Of a stretch of 64,000 nucleotides of DNA, positions 17,500-26,579 are shown one piece after another (position 1 is the stretch's first letter; every line of letters begins with the position of its first letter). A program made the position numbers and the translations under genes. Source of the stretch: Accumulibacter phosphatis (GTDB lineage Bacteria; Pseudomonadota; Gammaproteobacteria; Burkholderiales; Rhodocyclaceae); NCBI RefSeq assembly GCF_000024165.1, contig NC_013194.1:992001-1056000 (forward strand), in the 5' to 3' direction. The notes below the pieces were generated by a model. That model saw only the letters and a program-made list of their open reading frames with translations, was not told where the DNA came from and searched no databases.

Positions 17500-18290
17500 C
17501 GCAACTCCTCGATAGCCGCTTGCAGCAGATCGTCGGGCAAATGATTGAGTGCGCGCGGCACCGCCAGACGCATGGCGGTGCGCAGGATGCGCCCGGCGTG
17601 GCGCGGCAGGCCCTTGCTGGCTTGGCGCAGGAGTTCCAGGCCGGAATCGGTGAGCAGGGTATGCGCACACCCGGCGCTCTTGAGGGCATGGCCGACGAGT
17701 TGCGCAAAGCGCTCGCGTTCGAGCACCGGTCGCAGATGCACGCGTGCCTGGATGCGGCCGGCGAGTGCGGCGTAAGACGCCCGTTCGAGGGTTTGGGCGA
17801 GGATCGGGTGACCGACCAGCCAGACAGTGATGAGATCGCGCGAATCGAAGGCGAAGTTGAGAAAAGCGGGGAAATCGCGGAAGAATTCGGGTGGCAGATT
17901 CTGCGCCTCGTCGAGGATCCAGACCGGCAGAAGTTGCTTGGCGTCGGCCAGATGATGGATATGCGCCTTGATGTCGCGCCACAGTTGGGCGCGACGATAA
18001 CTCGGCTGAAGGCCGAGGGATTGGGCCAGGCACCGGTAAAGGTCTGCCCGTCCGAAATCGGTCTCGGCATGGTAGATGACTTGGTAGCGATGCGGATTGA
18101 GCTTGGCGGTCACGAGGCGCAAGGCGGCCGTCTTGCCCACGCCGGCCTCGCCGGTCAGCAGGCCGAGGCCCGGCGATTGCAGAAGCCACTGGAAGCGCTC
18201 GGCGAGTTGCGCCAGCGCACCGTCATCCCACAGCTCGGCGGCGTCCTTGCCCAGAGGCGGATGGCGCAGACCAAAGTGTTGCAGATACAT
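17496..18290 (-). CDS. ExeA/TniB-like AAA ATPase of the transposon
   Basis: A 264-residue P-loop ATPase. Walker A is GEAGVGKTAAL (near residue 46) and Walker B is VWILDEAQNLP, with an Arg-rich C-terminal region. The family pattern MYLQHFGLRHPPLGKD at the start matches ExeA-like and TniB-like proteins, which act as target-selecting AAA partners of DDE transposases. Its start lies two bases after the transposase stop, and its stop overlaps the small gene. It is probably the MuB/TnsC-type regulator of this element. Confidence 0.87.
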   Translation of the reverse strand: MYLQHFGLRHPPLGKDAAELWDDGALAQLAERFQWLLQSPGLGLLTGEAGVGKTAALRLVTAKLNPHRYQVIYHAETDFGRADLYRCLAQSLGLQPSYRRAQLWRDIKAHIHHLADAKQLLPVWILDEAQNLPPEFFRDFPAFLNFAFDSRDLITVWLVGHPILAQTLERASYAALAGRIQARVHLRPVLERERFAQLVGHALKSAGCAHTLLTDSGLELLRQASKGLPRHAGRILRTAMRLAVPRALNHLPDDLLQAAIEELR

Positions 18291-18292
18291 CT

Positions 18293-19615
18293 TCAGTCTC
18301 CTTTGCGGTCGTAATACTGACGATAGGTGAGTTCGATCAGATTCGGGCCAGACGGCGAGGCGGGAGCGGCGTCTGTCGGGTCGGATTTATTTCGTTGGCG
18401 ATCGAGATTGCCCAGGGCATCGAGCGGGGTCGCGGCGCCGATCCCCTTGCCGTGCTCGTCCTCGACCTCGATGACCGCCCCGCTATGCGGATCGACGACC
18501 AGACACACCGTCTTGCCGGAGAGTTCGAAAGGCACTTCGAAGCGCGCCCCCTGATACGACACCGTGCCATCCTTCCTGACTCGACGGCTGACGCGATACC
18601 GGAACAAGGCATCGAGCTGCGCGGCCAGCGCTCCCAGCGAACGAATCTTCGACAAATCCTGCTGGTAGCGCGCGAGCGGCGTCATCCCGTCGAGGCCGGC
18701 ATGCGGCGTATGGTGATAGACCCGCTCCAGCCAGGCCCAGAGACGCGCATTGAGGTCCTCGAAACTGTTGATGTGGCGCTCGTCGAGTTCCGACAGGAAC
18801 TGGTCGCGGCAGGTCCGGTGCCAGCGCTCCAACTTGCCCTTGCCCTCGGGCGCATAGGGCCGGCAATAGATCAGGTGAATGCCCAGGCGGGCGCAGATCC
18901 CCTGCAGGGTCTCAGCGCGGTAGGCCGCGCCGTTATCGACGACGAGCTTGATCGGGATGCCTCGCTTCAGCAGCGCCTGCTTGAGCACCCCTTCGATGTC
19001 GAGCGCCGTTTCGCCGGGGCAGAAAGCGCTGTGAGCCACCAGACGTGAGGCATCGTCGAACAGCGAGACGAGATACCCCTTGACGAGCTTGCCCTCGTGA
19101 GGCACGCGGGGACCGTGCATCACATCGCCATACCAGATGGCGCCCGCGGAAGCGGCGACGAAGCTGCGCTTCTCCTCGGGCAGGCTGGCCGAGCCGCTGA
19201 TCCGCGACAGGCCGTGCTGTTGCAGCAGCCGGTGGACCGTCGAGCGCGACAGGCTGCCGCGAGCCACCGTTCCGGTGGCTTCGAGCAACTGGCGAATCTG
19301 ACGGATCGAGCGGCGCGGGTTGTCGCGCTTCGCGGCAAGGATCGCGGTCTGAATGGCTTGCGATAGCTTCGATTGCCCGCGGTCGATACGGGTCTTGGGT
19401 GTCAGGCCATCGATGCCCTGGGCAAGGTAAGTGTAATACCAGCCCTGAATCGTCTTCTCGGCAACATGGCGCCGACGCGTGCCGGGAATGGTGTATTCGC
19501 GCTCGGCCAGGGCGCGGATGGTCTGCTGCAATTCGCCGTGATCCAGCCGTTCCCGGCTGGTCAGCGAACCCAGGACGGACAGGCGAAACAAGGCGATCGG
19601 ATTGATTCGATTCAT
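18293..19615 (-). CDS. DDE transposase/integrase (TnsB/MuA-like)
   Basis: A 440-residue transposase. N-terminal helix-turn-helix segments (TIPGTRRRHVAEKTIQGWYY, then SIRQIRQLL) precede an rve catalytic core with Asp in WYGDVMHG, Asp in VVDNGAAY and Glu in GKGKLERWHRT. A C-terminal Mu-type beta-barrel-like domain follows (SRRVRKDGTVSYQGARFEVP). I chose the ATG at 19615 because GAGGAG lies six bases upstream and the conserved NRINPIALFRLS start follows. The 5-bp target duplication around the element agrees with this transposase type. Confidence 0.9.
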   Translation of the reverse strand: MNRINPIALFRLSVLGSLTSRERLDHGELQQTIRALAEREYTIPGTRRRHVAEKTIQGWYYTYLAQGIDGLTPKTRIDRGQSKLSQAIQTAILAAKRDNPRRSIRQIRQLLEATGTVARGSLSRSTVHRLLQQHGLSRISGSASLPEEKRSFVAASAGAIWYGDVMHGPRVPHEGKLVKGYLVSLFDDASRLVAHSAFCPGETALDIEGVLKQALLKRGIPIKLVVDNGAAYRAETLQGICARLGIHLIYCRPYAPEGKGKLERWHRTCRDQFLSELDERHINSFEDLNARLWAWLERVYHHTPHAGLDGMTPLARYQQDLSKIRSLGALAAQLDALFRYRVSRRVRKDGTVSYQGARFEVPFELSGKTVCLVVDPHSGAVIEVEDEHGKGIGAATPLDALGNLDRQRNKSDPTDAAPASPSGPNLIELTYRQYYDRKGD

Positions 19616-19686
19616 GACGACTCCTCGGGGTGAATGGGAGTCGTCATCAAAACAAAAGGGCCGAAATAATGCCACGAGCAAACTGT

Positions 19687-19716
19687 GTGGGGACCCCGCC
19701 CGGGCGGGGTCCCCAC
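19687..19716. repeat. 30-bp perfect palindrome between transposon genes
   Basis: GTGGGGACCCCGCCC is followed directly by its exact complement. It lies between the DUF6431 gene and the transposase gene. It could be a terminator-like cruciform or a protein-binding site that separates the two transcripts. Confidence 0.6.
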
Positions 19717-19744
19717 CGTCCGCCACTCGCTCGGTGTCAGGAAA

Positions 19745-20269
19745 TCATGGGACGCTCATCTCTTGATCGAGCCAGAACATGGCCCGCGGCAGACCCAGGC
19801 TGTTGAACACCTGGTGCCAAAAGCCGTGCGTGTCAACGGCCCGGCCGAGTTCGGCAAAGCGCACGCGCAGGTGAAACACAAAGTCCTTTCCCCGCTCCTG
19901 CAACCAGTTCCACCAGCGCGCGCCCGTGTGCCGGTCAGGTGGACCGCCGGGGTGCTCTGCCGCGCCGTTCAGCCGCTGCTGCAGGACTTGCTGTTGCACC
20001 GACCAGTCATACCAGCGTCGCGGTGCGATACATTCCGGCAGGCGCGAACACGTGCGTCGGCATCCGGCACAACGGTAGCGAAGGATGGGGATCGGGTTGA
20101 GCCGTGGCGGCACGGCTCGGCGGTCGGCCTTTCGCTCATAGTGACCATGCTGATGGACCACTCCCAGCCCGCAGTGCGGGCACGACTTCGGTCGATACAC
20201 TTCAGCGGCCTTTTGAGTCGTCTCAACGTGCTGCTCAAGCGTGGTGATGCCGGCTACAATTCGTTGCAT
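19745..20269 (-). CDS. DUF6431-like zinc-ribbon protein of the transposon
   Basis: A 174-residue protein with a zinc-ribbon pattern: CPHCGLGVVHQHGHYERK, then RYRCAGCRRTCSRLPE, giving two CxxC pairs about 35 residues apart. The C-terminal half has aromatic residues (RWWNWLQERGKDF) and no catalytic motif I recognise. It resembles the DUF6431 family, found with transposases; zinc ribbons like this bind transposon ends in ISL3 and IS1595. It is the first gene of the element, oriented with the transposase but separated from it by the palindrome. A role in end binding or regulation is inferred. Confidence 0.65.
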   Translation of the reverse strand: MQRIVAGITTLEQHVETTQKAAEVYRPKSCPHCGLGVVHQHGHYERKADRRAVPPRLNPIPILRYRCAGCRRTCSRLPECIAPRRWYDWSVQQQVLQQRLNGAAEHPGGPPDRHTGARWWNWLQERGKDFVFHLRVRFAELGRAVDTHGFWHQVFNSLGLPRAMFWLDQEMSVP

Positions 20270-20445
20270 GGGCTGGGCTCTTTTCTATCTCGGTCGTCTC
20301 GATAACTTCCCACGATAGCAGAGGTGTTCCAGCCCTTCTCCGTCCTTCTTCATTCCGCCTTCGCTCAGGAGATCCTTCGATCTTCCTGCTCAAAGTACGC
20401 GCGATATTCAAAGCCCTTCAATCCCGTTTAGGGGCGGACGTAACA

Positions 20446-20673
20446 CGTGCCCTGGGTGTGGCGCCGGGCAACCTGACCGCGGACCAGTTCTGGTCGGGCA
20501 ACGGCATCAGCGTGGCCCACGACGCCAGCGACCGGATCATCTACGACACAGCGTCAGGAAGCCTGTTCTACGACGCCGACGGCAGCGGCAGCGGCGCGGC
20601 CGTGGCGATCGCTGTGGTCGGGCTGGCGACGCATCCGAGCTTGGTGTACAGCGACTTTCAGTTGATTGCCTGA
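20446..20673 (+). pseudogene. Secreted serralysin-like/RTX protein, 3' fragment (C-terminal secretion region)
   Basis: After the CGTGC duplication the sequence continues LGVAPGNLTADQFWSGNG and ends YSDFQLIA, the usual C-terminus of RTX proteins with a short hydrophobic secretion signal. Joined to 17183 it completes the frame (1677 codons including stop across the three parts). Cut off from the body, the C-terminal type I secretion signal is no longer attached to the protease. Confidence 0.88.
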
Positions 20674-20720
20674 GACCCGGGGGGGCGATCGGCGGCGACT
20701 TGCCGCCACCACGGCAGCTT

Positions 20721-20763
20721 GCCGGAGTCCGGCCTTTGGCGACGGCCAGCGGCCGACTCCGGC
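20721..20763. terminator. Long imperfect hairpin between convergent genes
   Basis: GCCGGAGTCCGGCC pairs with GGCCGACTCCGGC apart from one bulged base. It lies between the RTX gene end and the end of the GDT1-type gene, so it may terminate both. Confidence 0.5.
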
Positions 20764-20785
20764 TTGTCGTCGCGCGGCGACTGGC

Positions 20786-21433
20786 CTATCCGCCGGTGAA
20801 GGAGCGGTAGGCCTGGTAAGCGGCAACTGCCGCGAGGGCCAGGAAGAACGCGCCGCTGATCCGGTGCAGCAGGACCAGCGGAATCTTCTTCAGGATGGTG
20901 CGGCCGGCCAGGATTCCCACGGCCGACGTTGTCGCCAGGGCCGCCGTGGCACCCAGCCAGACGGCGGCAGGCACATGCGTGCTGCTCAAGGCAACGACGG
21001 CAAGCTGCGTCTTGTCGCCGAACTCGGCCACCGTGAGCAGGATGAAGGTGGTGAGAAATATGCCATGGCCACTTTTCTCCTCGACATCGTCGTCGTCGCC
21101 GTCGTCGGTGGCGCGCAAGGCGTGGATGCCAAAAGCGGCGAAGAGAATGGCGACCGTCGCGCCGACCACGTATTCCGGAAGCCAGTTGGCAATGGCCACT
21201 CCGAAGACCACGGCCAGGGTATTCAGCACCGCGAAGGCGGCCACCGCGCCCAGCATGACCGGCATTGGCCGGTGCCGGGAGGCGAGGGTCATGCAGACCA
21301 ATTGACTCTTGTCGCCGATCTCGGCGGCGGCAATCAGGGCGAACGTCGTGGCCGCCGTGGCCGAAAACTCGACCAGGTTACCGGTACTCGCCAACCACCC
21401 GAACTGCTGAAGAAAGGTCTGCGCGTTGTCCAT
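20786..21433 (-). CDS. TMEM165/GDT1-family (UPF0016) cation transporter
   Basis: A 215-residue membrane protein with two homologous halves, each holding the family signature: EIGDKSQL near residue 38 and EFGDKTQL near residue 140. Six to seven hydrophobic segments surround them, with an acidic loop (DDGDDDDVEEK) between the halves. Bacterial members such as MneA/MntX export Mn2+ or exchange Ca2+ and Mn2+ for protons. The ATG at 21433 follows GGAGAG. I saw no clear manganese (yybP-ykoY) riboswitch in the leader. Confidence 0.88.
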   Translation of the reverse strand: MDNAQTFLQQFGWLASTGNLVEFSATAATTFALIAAAEIGDKSQLVCMTLASRHRPMPVMLGAVAAFAVLNTLAVVFGVAIANWLPEYVVGATVAILFAAFGIHALRATDDGDDDDVEEKSGHGIFLTTFILLTVAEFGDKTQLAVVALSSTHVPAAVWLGATAALATTSAVGILAGRTILKKIPLVLLHRISGAFFLALAAVAAYQAYRSFTGG

Positions 21434-21740
21434 CCTGCTCTCCGGAAATGCCGACGGTCACATTGCCTGCGCCGGTTGAGGCGAGGCGGCTGGCCGTCGC
21501 CTGGAGGAGGGCGCGAGTATACGCGCTGCACGCCGGCGATGGGGCATACCGGAGTCATCAATCTGCCTGAACCTGCGGCGCGGGCATGCTTTCGCCGGGA
21601 CGAGCCATCGGTTTGGTGAATCATGACAAACATGCGCACCCGGCATGGCCGCCCGGAGCCGCCGGTTTGGGCCGGAAGCGCTTGCCGCTGCGGTATAGTG
21701 CCGGCTCACTCCAGCCCCAGCGACGCGATCCCCATCCCCC
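21434..21740. other. Divergent intergenic region, 307 bp
   Basis: It lies between the minus-strand GDT1 gene and the plus-strand spermidine-synthase-like gene and must hold both promoters. I found no strong promoter boxes, repeats or riboswitch core. Confidence 0.4.
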
Positions 21741-23087
21741 ATGCCACGCTTCCTGCTCTTTGCCATCGTCTTCATCGAAGGATTCTGCTCGCTCGGTGCA
21801 GAAGTCATCGCGTTGCGCCAGATCATCCCGCACATGGGCAGTTCCATCGTTGTCACGGCGCCGACGATCGGCTTTTTCCTGCTCGCGCTGGCCCTCGGTT
21901 ATCACGCCGGCGCGAAAGTCGACAGCGGCTATCTGGCTGTCGTGGCAAGGAACTTCCTGATCGCGGCGGCACTGACTGGCGTTGGGCTGTCGGGAGTGGC
22001 CGTCGATCGGATCTTCGCCTTGCTCAACCCGTCGGGCCTCGCGTATCTCTTCTTTGTCGCCGGCGTCGTCTGTCCGATTGCCTGGCTGCTCGGGCAGACG
22101 GTGCCGATCCTCACCAACCTGCTGCACCACGAACGCGTCGGGGAAGCCAGCGGCCAGGCTCTGTACTGGTCGACGCTGGGCTCCTTCCTGGGTTCGCTGT
22201 CGCTGTCGCTGCTGGTCATGCAATGGCTGGGCGTTTCGGCCGCCGTCGCCCTGAGTGCGCTGCTCCTCGTCACCGGCTACGTGTTGCTCAGCCCGCGGCG
22301 TGGCTGGGCAGCGGCGACGACCGGTCTGGCTGTCGGCGCCCTGACCTTCGTCGCCAACGCCTGGCTGCGCCCGGAGATCGAAACCGCCTACGCCAGCTAT
22401 CTGGTCGTGCCGGTCAAGTACGACGGCGCCATCAACGGGCGGGCATTCAAGAACAACAGTTCGGTCGCCTCCTTGATCGATGACGCCGAGCCACCGCACT
22501 ACGCTCGCTATATCCGGCATATCCGCAGCCTGCTGCTCGATGACCTCGCCTTTCGTGATCGGCAGATTCTGGTTCTCGGCGCCGGCGGCTTCACGCTCTC
22601 GCACCGTGAGCCGAGCAACCATTACACCTATGTCGATATCGATCCGGCAGTCCGCGGGATCGCCGAAAAGCACTTTCTCCGAGAAACCGCGCGTGGCGAC
22701 TTCATCGCCGACGACGCTCGCCGCTTCGTCATCCGCACCGAGCAGCGCTTCGCTGCGGCCATCGTCGATGTGTACGGCTCGCATTCCTCGATTCCGGGCC
22801 ACCTCGTGACACGCGAATTCTGGCAGGCGACGCGCCGAGTCCTCGAAGCCGACGGGCTGCTGATCGCCAACCTGATCCTCGACAGCGCCCTCGCCACACC
22901 CTACTCGCGCAACCTGCTGGCGACCATCGAGAGCGTCTACGGCCGCTGCGCCGTCGAGGTGCTGCAGAAGAAGCAGGTGCTCGCCAACGCCGTCGTCACC
23001 TGTCGCAATGGACCGACGCCGGAGCCTGCCAGCCTGTTCGTCGACGAACGCAACAGCGCGGACTTCGACCTGGCGCGCTCACGCTGA
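21741..23087 (+). CDS. Membrane-anchored spermidine-synthase-like protein
   Basis: A 448-residue fusion. The first 215 residues form about seven membrane segments (starting FLLFAIVFIEGFCSLGAEVIAL). The C-terminal part resembles the spermidine synthase/methyltransferase fold, with a nucleotide-binding VLGAGGFTLS motif and VDIDPAV near residue 300, then ADDARRFV and VDVYGSHSSIPGHL. Canonical spermidine synthases use decarboxylated SAM and putrescine. Similar membrane fusions are widespread but their substrate is not established. The ribosome-binding site is weak and the gene stands alone. Confidence 0.8.
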   Translation: MPRFLLFAIVFIEGFCSLGAEVIALRQIIPHMGSSIVVTAPTIGFFLLALALGYHAGAKVDSGYLAVVARNFLIAAALTGVGLSGVAVDRIFALLNPSGLAYLFFVAGVVCPIAWLLGQTVPILTNLLHHERVGEASGQALYWSTLGSFLGSLSLSLLVMQWLGVSAAVALSALLLVTGYVLLSPRRGWAAATTGLAVGALTFVANAWLRPEIETAYASYLVVPVKYDGAINGRAFKNNSSVASLIDDAEPPHYARYIRHIRSLLLDDLAFRDRQILVLGAGGFTLSHREPSNHYTYVDIDPAVRGIAEKHFLRETARGDFIADDARRFVIRTEQRFAAAIVDVYGSHSSIPGHLVTREFWQATRRVLEADGLLIANLILDSALATPYSRNLLATIESVYGRCAVEVLQKKQVLANAVVTCRNGPTPEPASLFVDERNSADFDLARSR

Positions 23088-23162
23088 GGCCGGGCTGCCA
23101 CAAGCCGCCCAGGCGTTCTGTCCGCTGGTGAGGCCGCCGGGCATAGCGACCCCCGAATCCGC

Positions 23163-26100
23163 TCATGCCGCCATGGCTGTCCCACGCACCTGTTCAAGCG
23201 TGGCCACCAGTTCGTCAATCTGTGCGGAACTGAAGATGCCGTCGGGTCCGTGTGGCGTCAGGTCGGTGAAGGGCGACTCGTAGAGGAGCGCTGGGTCCAT
23301 CACCCCTTGCTCGGTCAGGTGGTCGAGGATCAGGTTGACGAATTCGATCTGGTTCGCGCCGAGCGTCTTGCCGGCAAGGAAGCCGGTGAATGCCTCCTTG
23401 GCGGCTTCACGATCCATGCCGACCAGCGATCGCACAAAGAGCCCCAGCCCCTGGCACTGCGTCTTGGCCAATTCGATCTCATCCGCCGCACCGACTCCGC
23501 TTTCGGCAAGCATCCGTTCCAGCTCGGCCAGATCGGCCGCCGTCAGTGCCTTGTTCATCCGCAGCTTGTGGATCGCGACGTGGTCCTGGTGCGCGCGCAG
23601 GAAGGCCTGCGCCTTGGCACGGAACCTGGCGTAGTCCGTACCCTCGCCGAACCCCGGCAGGGCGACCGCTGTTTCCTCGCCCATCGCGTCCACGAAGTCG
23701 GTGTAGATGGGCTTGCGTTTCTGCTTGTCGATGAGCTTGATCAGATCGCGCAGGCGCCGGCGCATGCCTTCGAGCATCGGCACGGTCACGTCCTGCCACC
23801 ACGCTTCCGTCTGCACGTCCTGGATGAACGTCATCCGCTCGCGCACCATCGGAATCGCCGACTTCTCCTCGAGCAGGCCGGCAAGCTCCTTCACCTGTTC
23901 GCGCAGGCGAACGAAGCCGGGCTCGCAGCGCAACATGGCAAGCTGCAGCTTGAGCACCAGCAAGTCGAAGCGCTTGGCCTCTTCACCCTCGGGGTCCAGC
24001 GCCGACGGCAGTCCCGCCACTTCGCGCGACAGCTCGGAGAGCGACTCCGGCGACAGTGTCGCCCAGGCCTCGGGCGTGGCGTAGCGCTCAACGATGCGCC
24101 GCTTCGGCCGCACGACGAAGTTGTCCAGGTTCATGGCCACCACTTCCCGCTGCAGCAGGACGGCAAGCTGCGCGCGCACTTCGCCGTCGGTTTCCGGATG
24201 CCCGTGCGGTGTGGCCCGCTGCTCCTGCGCCGCATGGCGGTCGGCAGCCACCAGGTTCCTGTCCAGTTCGCCGATCAACTCCAGCCGCGCATTGAACAGC
24301 CGTTTGCCGAGCGCTTCGCCGAGCGCTCCCTCGCTGGCCGCAATGTCCTGGCTGAAGTACTCCAGGTTCTGGCAGTAGTCGAAGACGTAGAAGAAGGTCT
24401 TGTGCTGGCCCGGCCCGAACAGGTCCAGGCAGAGGCGTGTGCCGCGACCGAGCATCTGCCAGAACTTGGTCTTCGAGCGCACCAGCTTGAAAAAGACCAG
24501 ATTCACGACCTCGGGGATGTCGATTCCGGTATCGAGCATGTCCACCGAGATGGCAATGTGCGGCGCCTTGTCCCTCGCCGCGAAGCTGTCGATCAGGCTC
24601 TGCGCGTACTCGGTCCTGAAGGTGATGACGCGCGCGAACTCCCCCTTGTAATGCGGGTAGTTGGCGTTGAAACGCTCGGCGATGAACTCGGCGTGGCGCT
24701 GGTTCTTGGCGAAGAGGATGGTCTTGCCGAGCCGGTCGCCGCCGGCCACGGTCACGCCGCGCGTCATCAGGTGCTGCAGCACCTTGTCCACCGTGTCCTT
24801 GTTGAACAGCCACTTGTTGACCGCTTCGGCCTCGACGCGATCGGGAACACCGTCCTCGTCGTCCCACTCCAGCGCGTCCCACTGCTCCTTGTCGTCTTCC
24901 GACAGCTCGTCGTACTTGATCCCCTCGCGCTGGAACTTGAGTGGTACCGACACGGCCTGCGGTGGCACGAGGAAGCCGTCGTGCACCGCCTCGGCGAGCG
25001 AGTAGGCGTCGGTCGGCACGCCGTTCTCGAGGTCGAACAGGCTGTAGGTGTTGCGGTCCAGCTCGTCCTTGGGCGTTGCCGTGAGCCCCACCAGCAGGGC
25101 ATCGAAGTAATCGAAGATGGCGCGGTACTTCTGAAAGACCGAACGGTGCGCCTCGTCGATGATGACGAGATCGAAGTGCCCGACGCCGAAACGCCGCTGG
25201 CCGTTCCTCGTCTCGTCGATCAGCCCCATCATCGTTGGATAGGTCGACACGAAGACGCGCCCTTCGGCGTCCTTCTCGCTCACCAGGTTCACCGGCGAGG
25301 AATCCGGCAGGTGGCGCTTGAAGGCATTCACCGCCTGGTTCACGAGTGCCACGCGGTCGGCGAGGAAGAGCACGCGCTTGACCCGATTGCAGCGCATCAG
25401 CAGATCGCACAGCGCGATCACCGTACGCGTTTTGCCGGCGCCGGTGGCCTGCACCAGCAAGGCCTTGCGGTCATGGTCGCGCTCGAAGGATTCGGCGATG
25501 CGGCGGATGCCGCGCCACTGGTAGTAGCGCTCGACGATCTCCTTGTTCAGCTCGGCCGTGGCGAGTGACTTGCGACTTGCGCGCCGCTGGATGGCGAGTT
25601 CCAGCTCCGCCTTCTTGTAGAAGCCCTGCACGGCGCGCGGCGGGTAGTTCGTATCGTCCCAGAGCCAGTGCTCGTAACCGTTGGAATAGAAGATCAACGG
25701 GCGCTGGCCGAACTGGCGCTGCAGGCAGTCGGCGTAGAGCCTGGCTTGCTGCTGGCCCGCGCGCGCGTCGCGGCGTGTGCGCTTGGCCTCGACCAGCCCG
25801 AGCGGCTTGCCGTCGTCGCCCCAGAGCACGTAGTCGACGAAGCCCTGGCCGTCGTTGTTCGGCATGCCGGCGACCGCGAATTCCCGGTCGCGCGCCTGGT
25901 CCAGCGACCAGCCGGCCTCCTTGAGCAGCAGGTCGATGAAGTAGTCGCGGGTTTCCGCCTCGGAGTAATCGTGCGTATCCGGTTGCGCCGTGGCCGCCTG
26001 TTTCGCCGCCGCCACCTCGGCGCGCAGGCCCTTCAATTCCTCGTCGAGCGCCGCCTTGTCCGCCAGCAAGGCGGAGAGTTTCTCGTCGCGCTCGCGCAGG

Positions 26101-26579
26101 CCGGCTTCGAGCTGCTGCAATTGCTCGCTGGTCAGCCGCGGCGCGGGCGTGGCCCTGGGCAGTGCGGCGGCGTCGAAGACCACTCCCGGCGCCGGGCGCC
26201 CGACACGGCCATAGGTGCGGGCGAGCCAGTACGCCACATGGAACAGTTCGCGTACGGCGACCAGTGCGTCGTCGAGCGGGATAGCGCGCTGGCCGTGCAC
26301 GGCGCGGTTGCCGAGCGTGTTGATGACGCGTGCCTTGCTGAACACCGCCTCGCCCGCCGCCTGCTTGAAACTCGACTCGTGGATCAGTGCCGAGAGATTG
26401 TCCTGATACGGCAGCTTGAGCGCGGCGTCGTGCTTGTACGCCCAGGCGACCGCCAGTTCCAGCGCCCGGCGCGCGTAGAAGCAGGCGCTGCGCGGGTCGG
26501 CGTGCGCCGCCGCCTCGGCCCGGCTTGCCGCTTCCAGCACGGCGGGCCACTCACGTTCGAGGAAAGAGAATTGGCTCAT
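23163..26579 (-). CDS. hsdR: Type I restriction enzyme R subunit (HsdR)
   Basis: An 1138-residue motor and nuclease subunit that translocates and cuts unmethylated DNA together with HsdM and HsdS. The N-terminus (to about 110) resembles DUF4145. A PD-(D/E)xK nuclease follows (VDYVLWGDDGKPLGLVEAK). The helicase domain has Walker A QATGAGKTRT, DEAHRS and the later motif MLGRGTRLC. The C-terminal EcoEI-type region completes the protein. Its ATG overlaps the Fic stop by four bases (ATGA), so translation is coupled to fic. No frameshift is visible. Confidence 0.92.
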   Translation of the reverse strand: MSQFSFLEREWPAVLEAASRAEAAAHADPRSACFYARRALELAVAWAYKHDAALKLPYQDNLSALIHESSFKQAAGEAVFSKARVINTLGNRAVHGQRAIPLDDALVAVRELFHVAYWLARTYGRVGRPAPGVVFDAAALPRATPAPRLTSEQLQQLEAGLRERDEKLSALLADKAALDEELKGLRAEVAAAKQAATAQPDTHDYSEAETRDYFIDLLLKEAGWSLDQARDREFAVAGMPNNDGQGFVDYVLWGDDGKPLGLVEAKRTRRDARAGQQQARLYADCLQRQFGQRPLIFYSNGYEHWLWDDTNYPPRAVQGFYKKAELELAIQRRASRKSLATAELNKEIVERYYQWRGIRRIAESFERDHDRKALLVQATGAGKTRTVIALCDLLMRCNRVKRVLFLADRVALVNQAVNAFKRHLPDSSPVNLVSEKDAEGRVFVSTYPTMMGLIDETRNGQRRFGVGHFDLVIIDEAHRSVFQKYRAIFDYFDALLVGLTATPKDELDRNTYSLFDLENGVPTDAYSLAEAVHDGFLVPPQAVSVPLKFQREGIKYDELSEDDKEQWDALEWDDEDGVPDRVEAEAVNKWLFNKDTVDKVLQHLMTRGVTVAGGDRLGKTILFAKNQRHAEFIAERFNANYPHYKGEFARVITFRTEYAQSLIDSFAARDKAPHIAISVDMLDTGIDIPEVVNLVFFKLVRSKTKFWQMLGRGTRLCLDLFGPGQHKTFFYVFDYCQNLEYFSQDIAASEGALGEALGKRLFNARLELIGELDRNLVAADRHAAQEQRATPHGHPETDGEVRAQLAVLLQREVVAMNLDNFVVRPKRRIVERYATPEAWATLSPESLSELSREVAGLPSALDPEGEEAKRFDLLVLKLQLAMLRCEPGFVRLREQVKELAGLLEEKSAIPMVRERMTFIQDVQTEAWWQDVTVPMLEGMRRRLRDLIKLIDKQKRKPIYTDFVDAMGEETAVALPGFGEGTDYARFRAKAQAFLRAHQDHVAIHKLRMNKALTAADLAELERMLAESGVGAADEIELAKTQCQGLGLFVRSLVGMDREAAKEAFTGFLAGKTLGANQIEFVNLILDHLTEQGVMDPALLYESPFTDLTPHGPDGIFSSAQIDELVATLEQVRGTAMAA

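Larger units (their letters stand above)
17184..20445 (-). mobile_element. 3262-bp Mu/Tn7-like transposon carrying DUF6431, DDE transposase, ATPase and a small gene
   Basis: The ends are TGTTACGTCC at the left and, read inward, TGTTACGTCCGCCCC at the right, so the element has 5'-TGT...ACA-3' termini. A perfect 5-bp duplication CGTGC flanks it at 17179-17183 and 20446-20450. Both features are typical of MuA/TnsB-type transposases. Four minus-strand genes fill it in the order DUF6431, DDE transposase, AAA ATPase, small protein. No TniQ/TnsD or resolvase gene is visible. Excision restores the RTX reading frame through FRALGVAPGNL. Confidence 0.92.

Noticed and set aside
21434..21600. Manganese (yybP-ykoY) riboswitch before the GDT1-family gene
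   Set aside because: Such riboswitches often precede this family, but I could not find the conserved core in the leader.
23250..25568. A 772-codon frame antisense to hsdR
   Set aside because: It lies wholly within hsdR, which has all family motifs; the antisense product has none.
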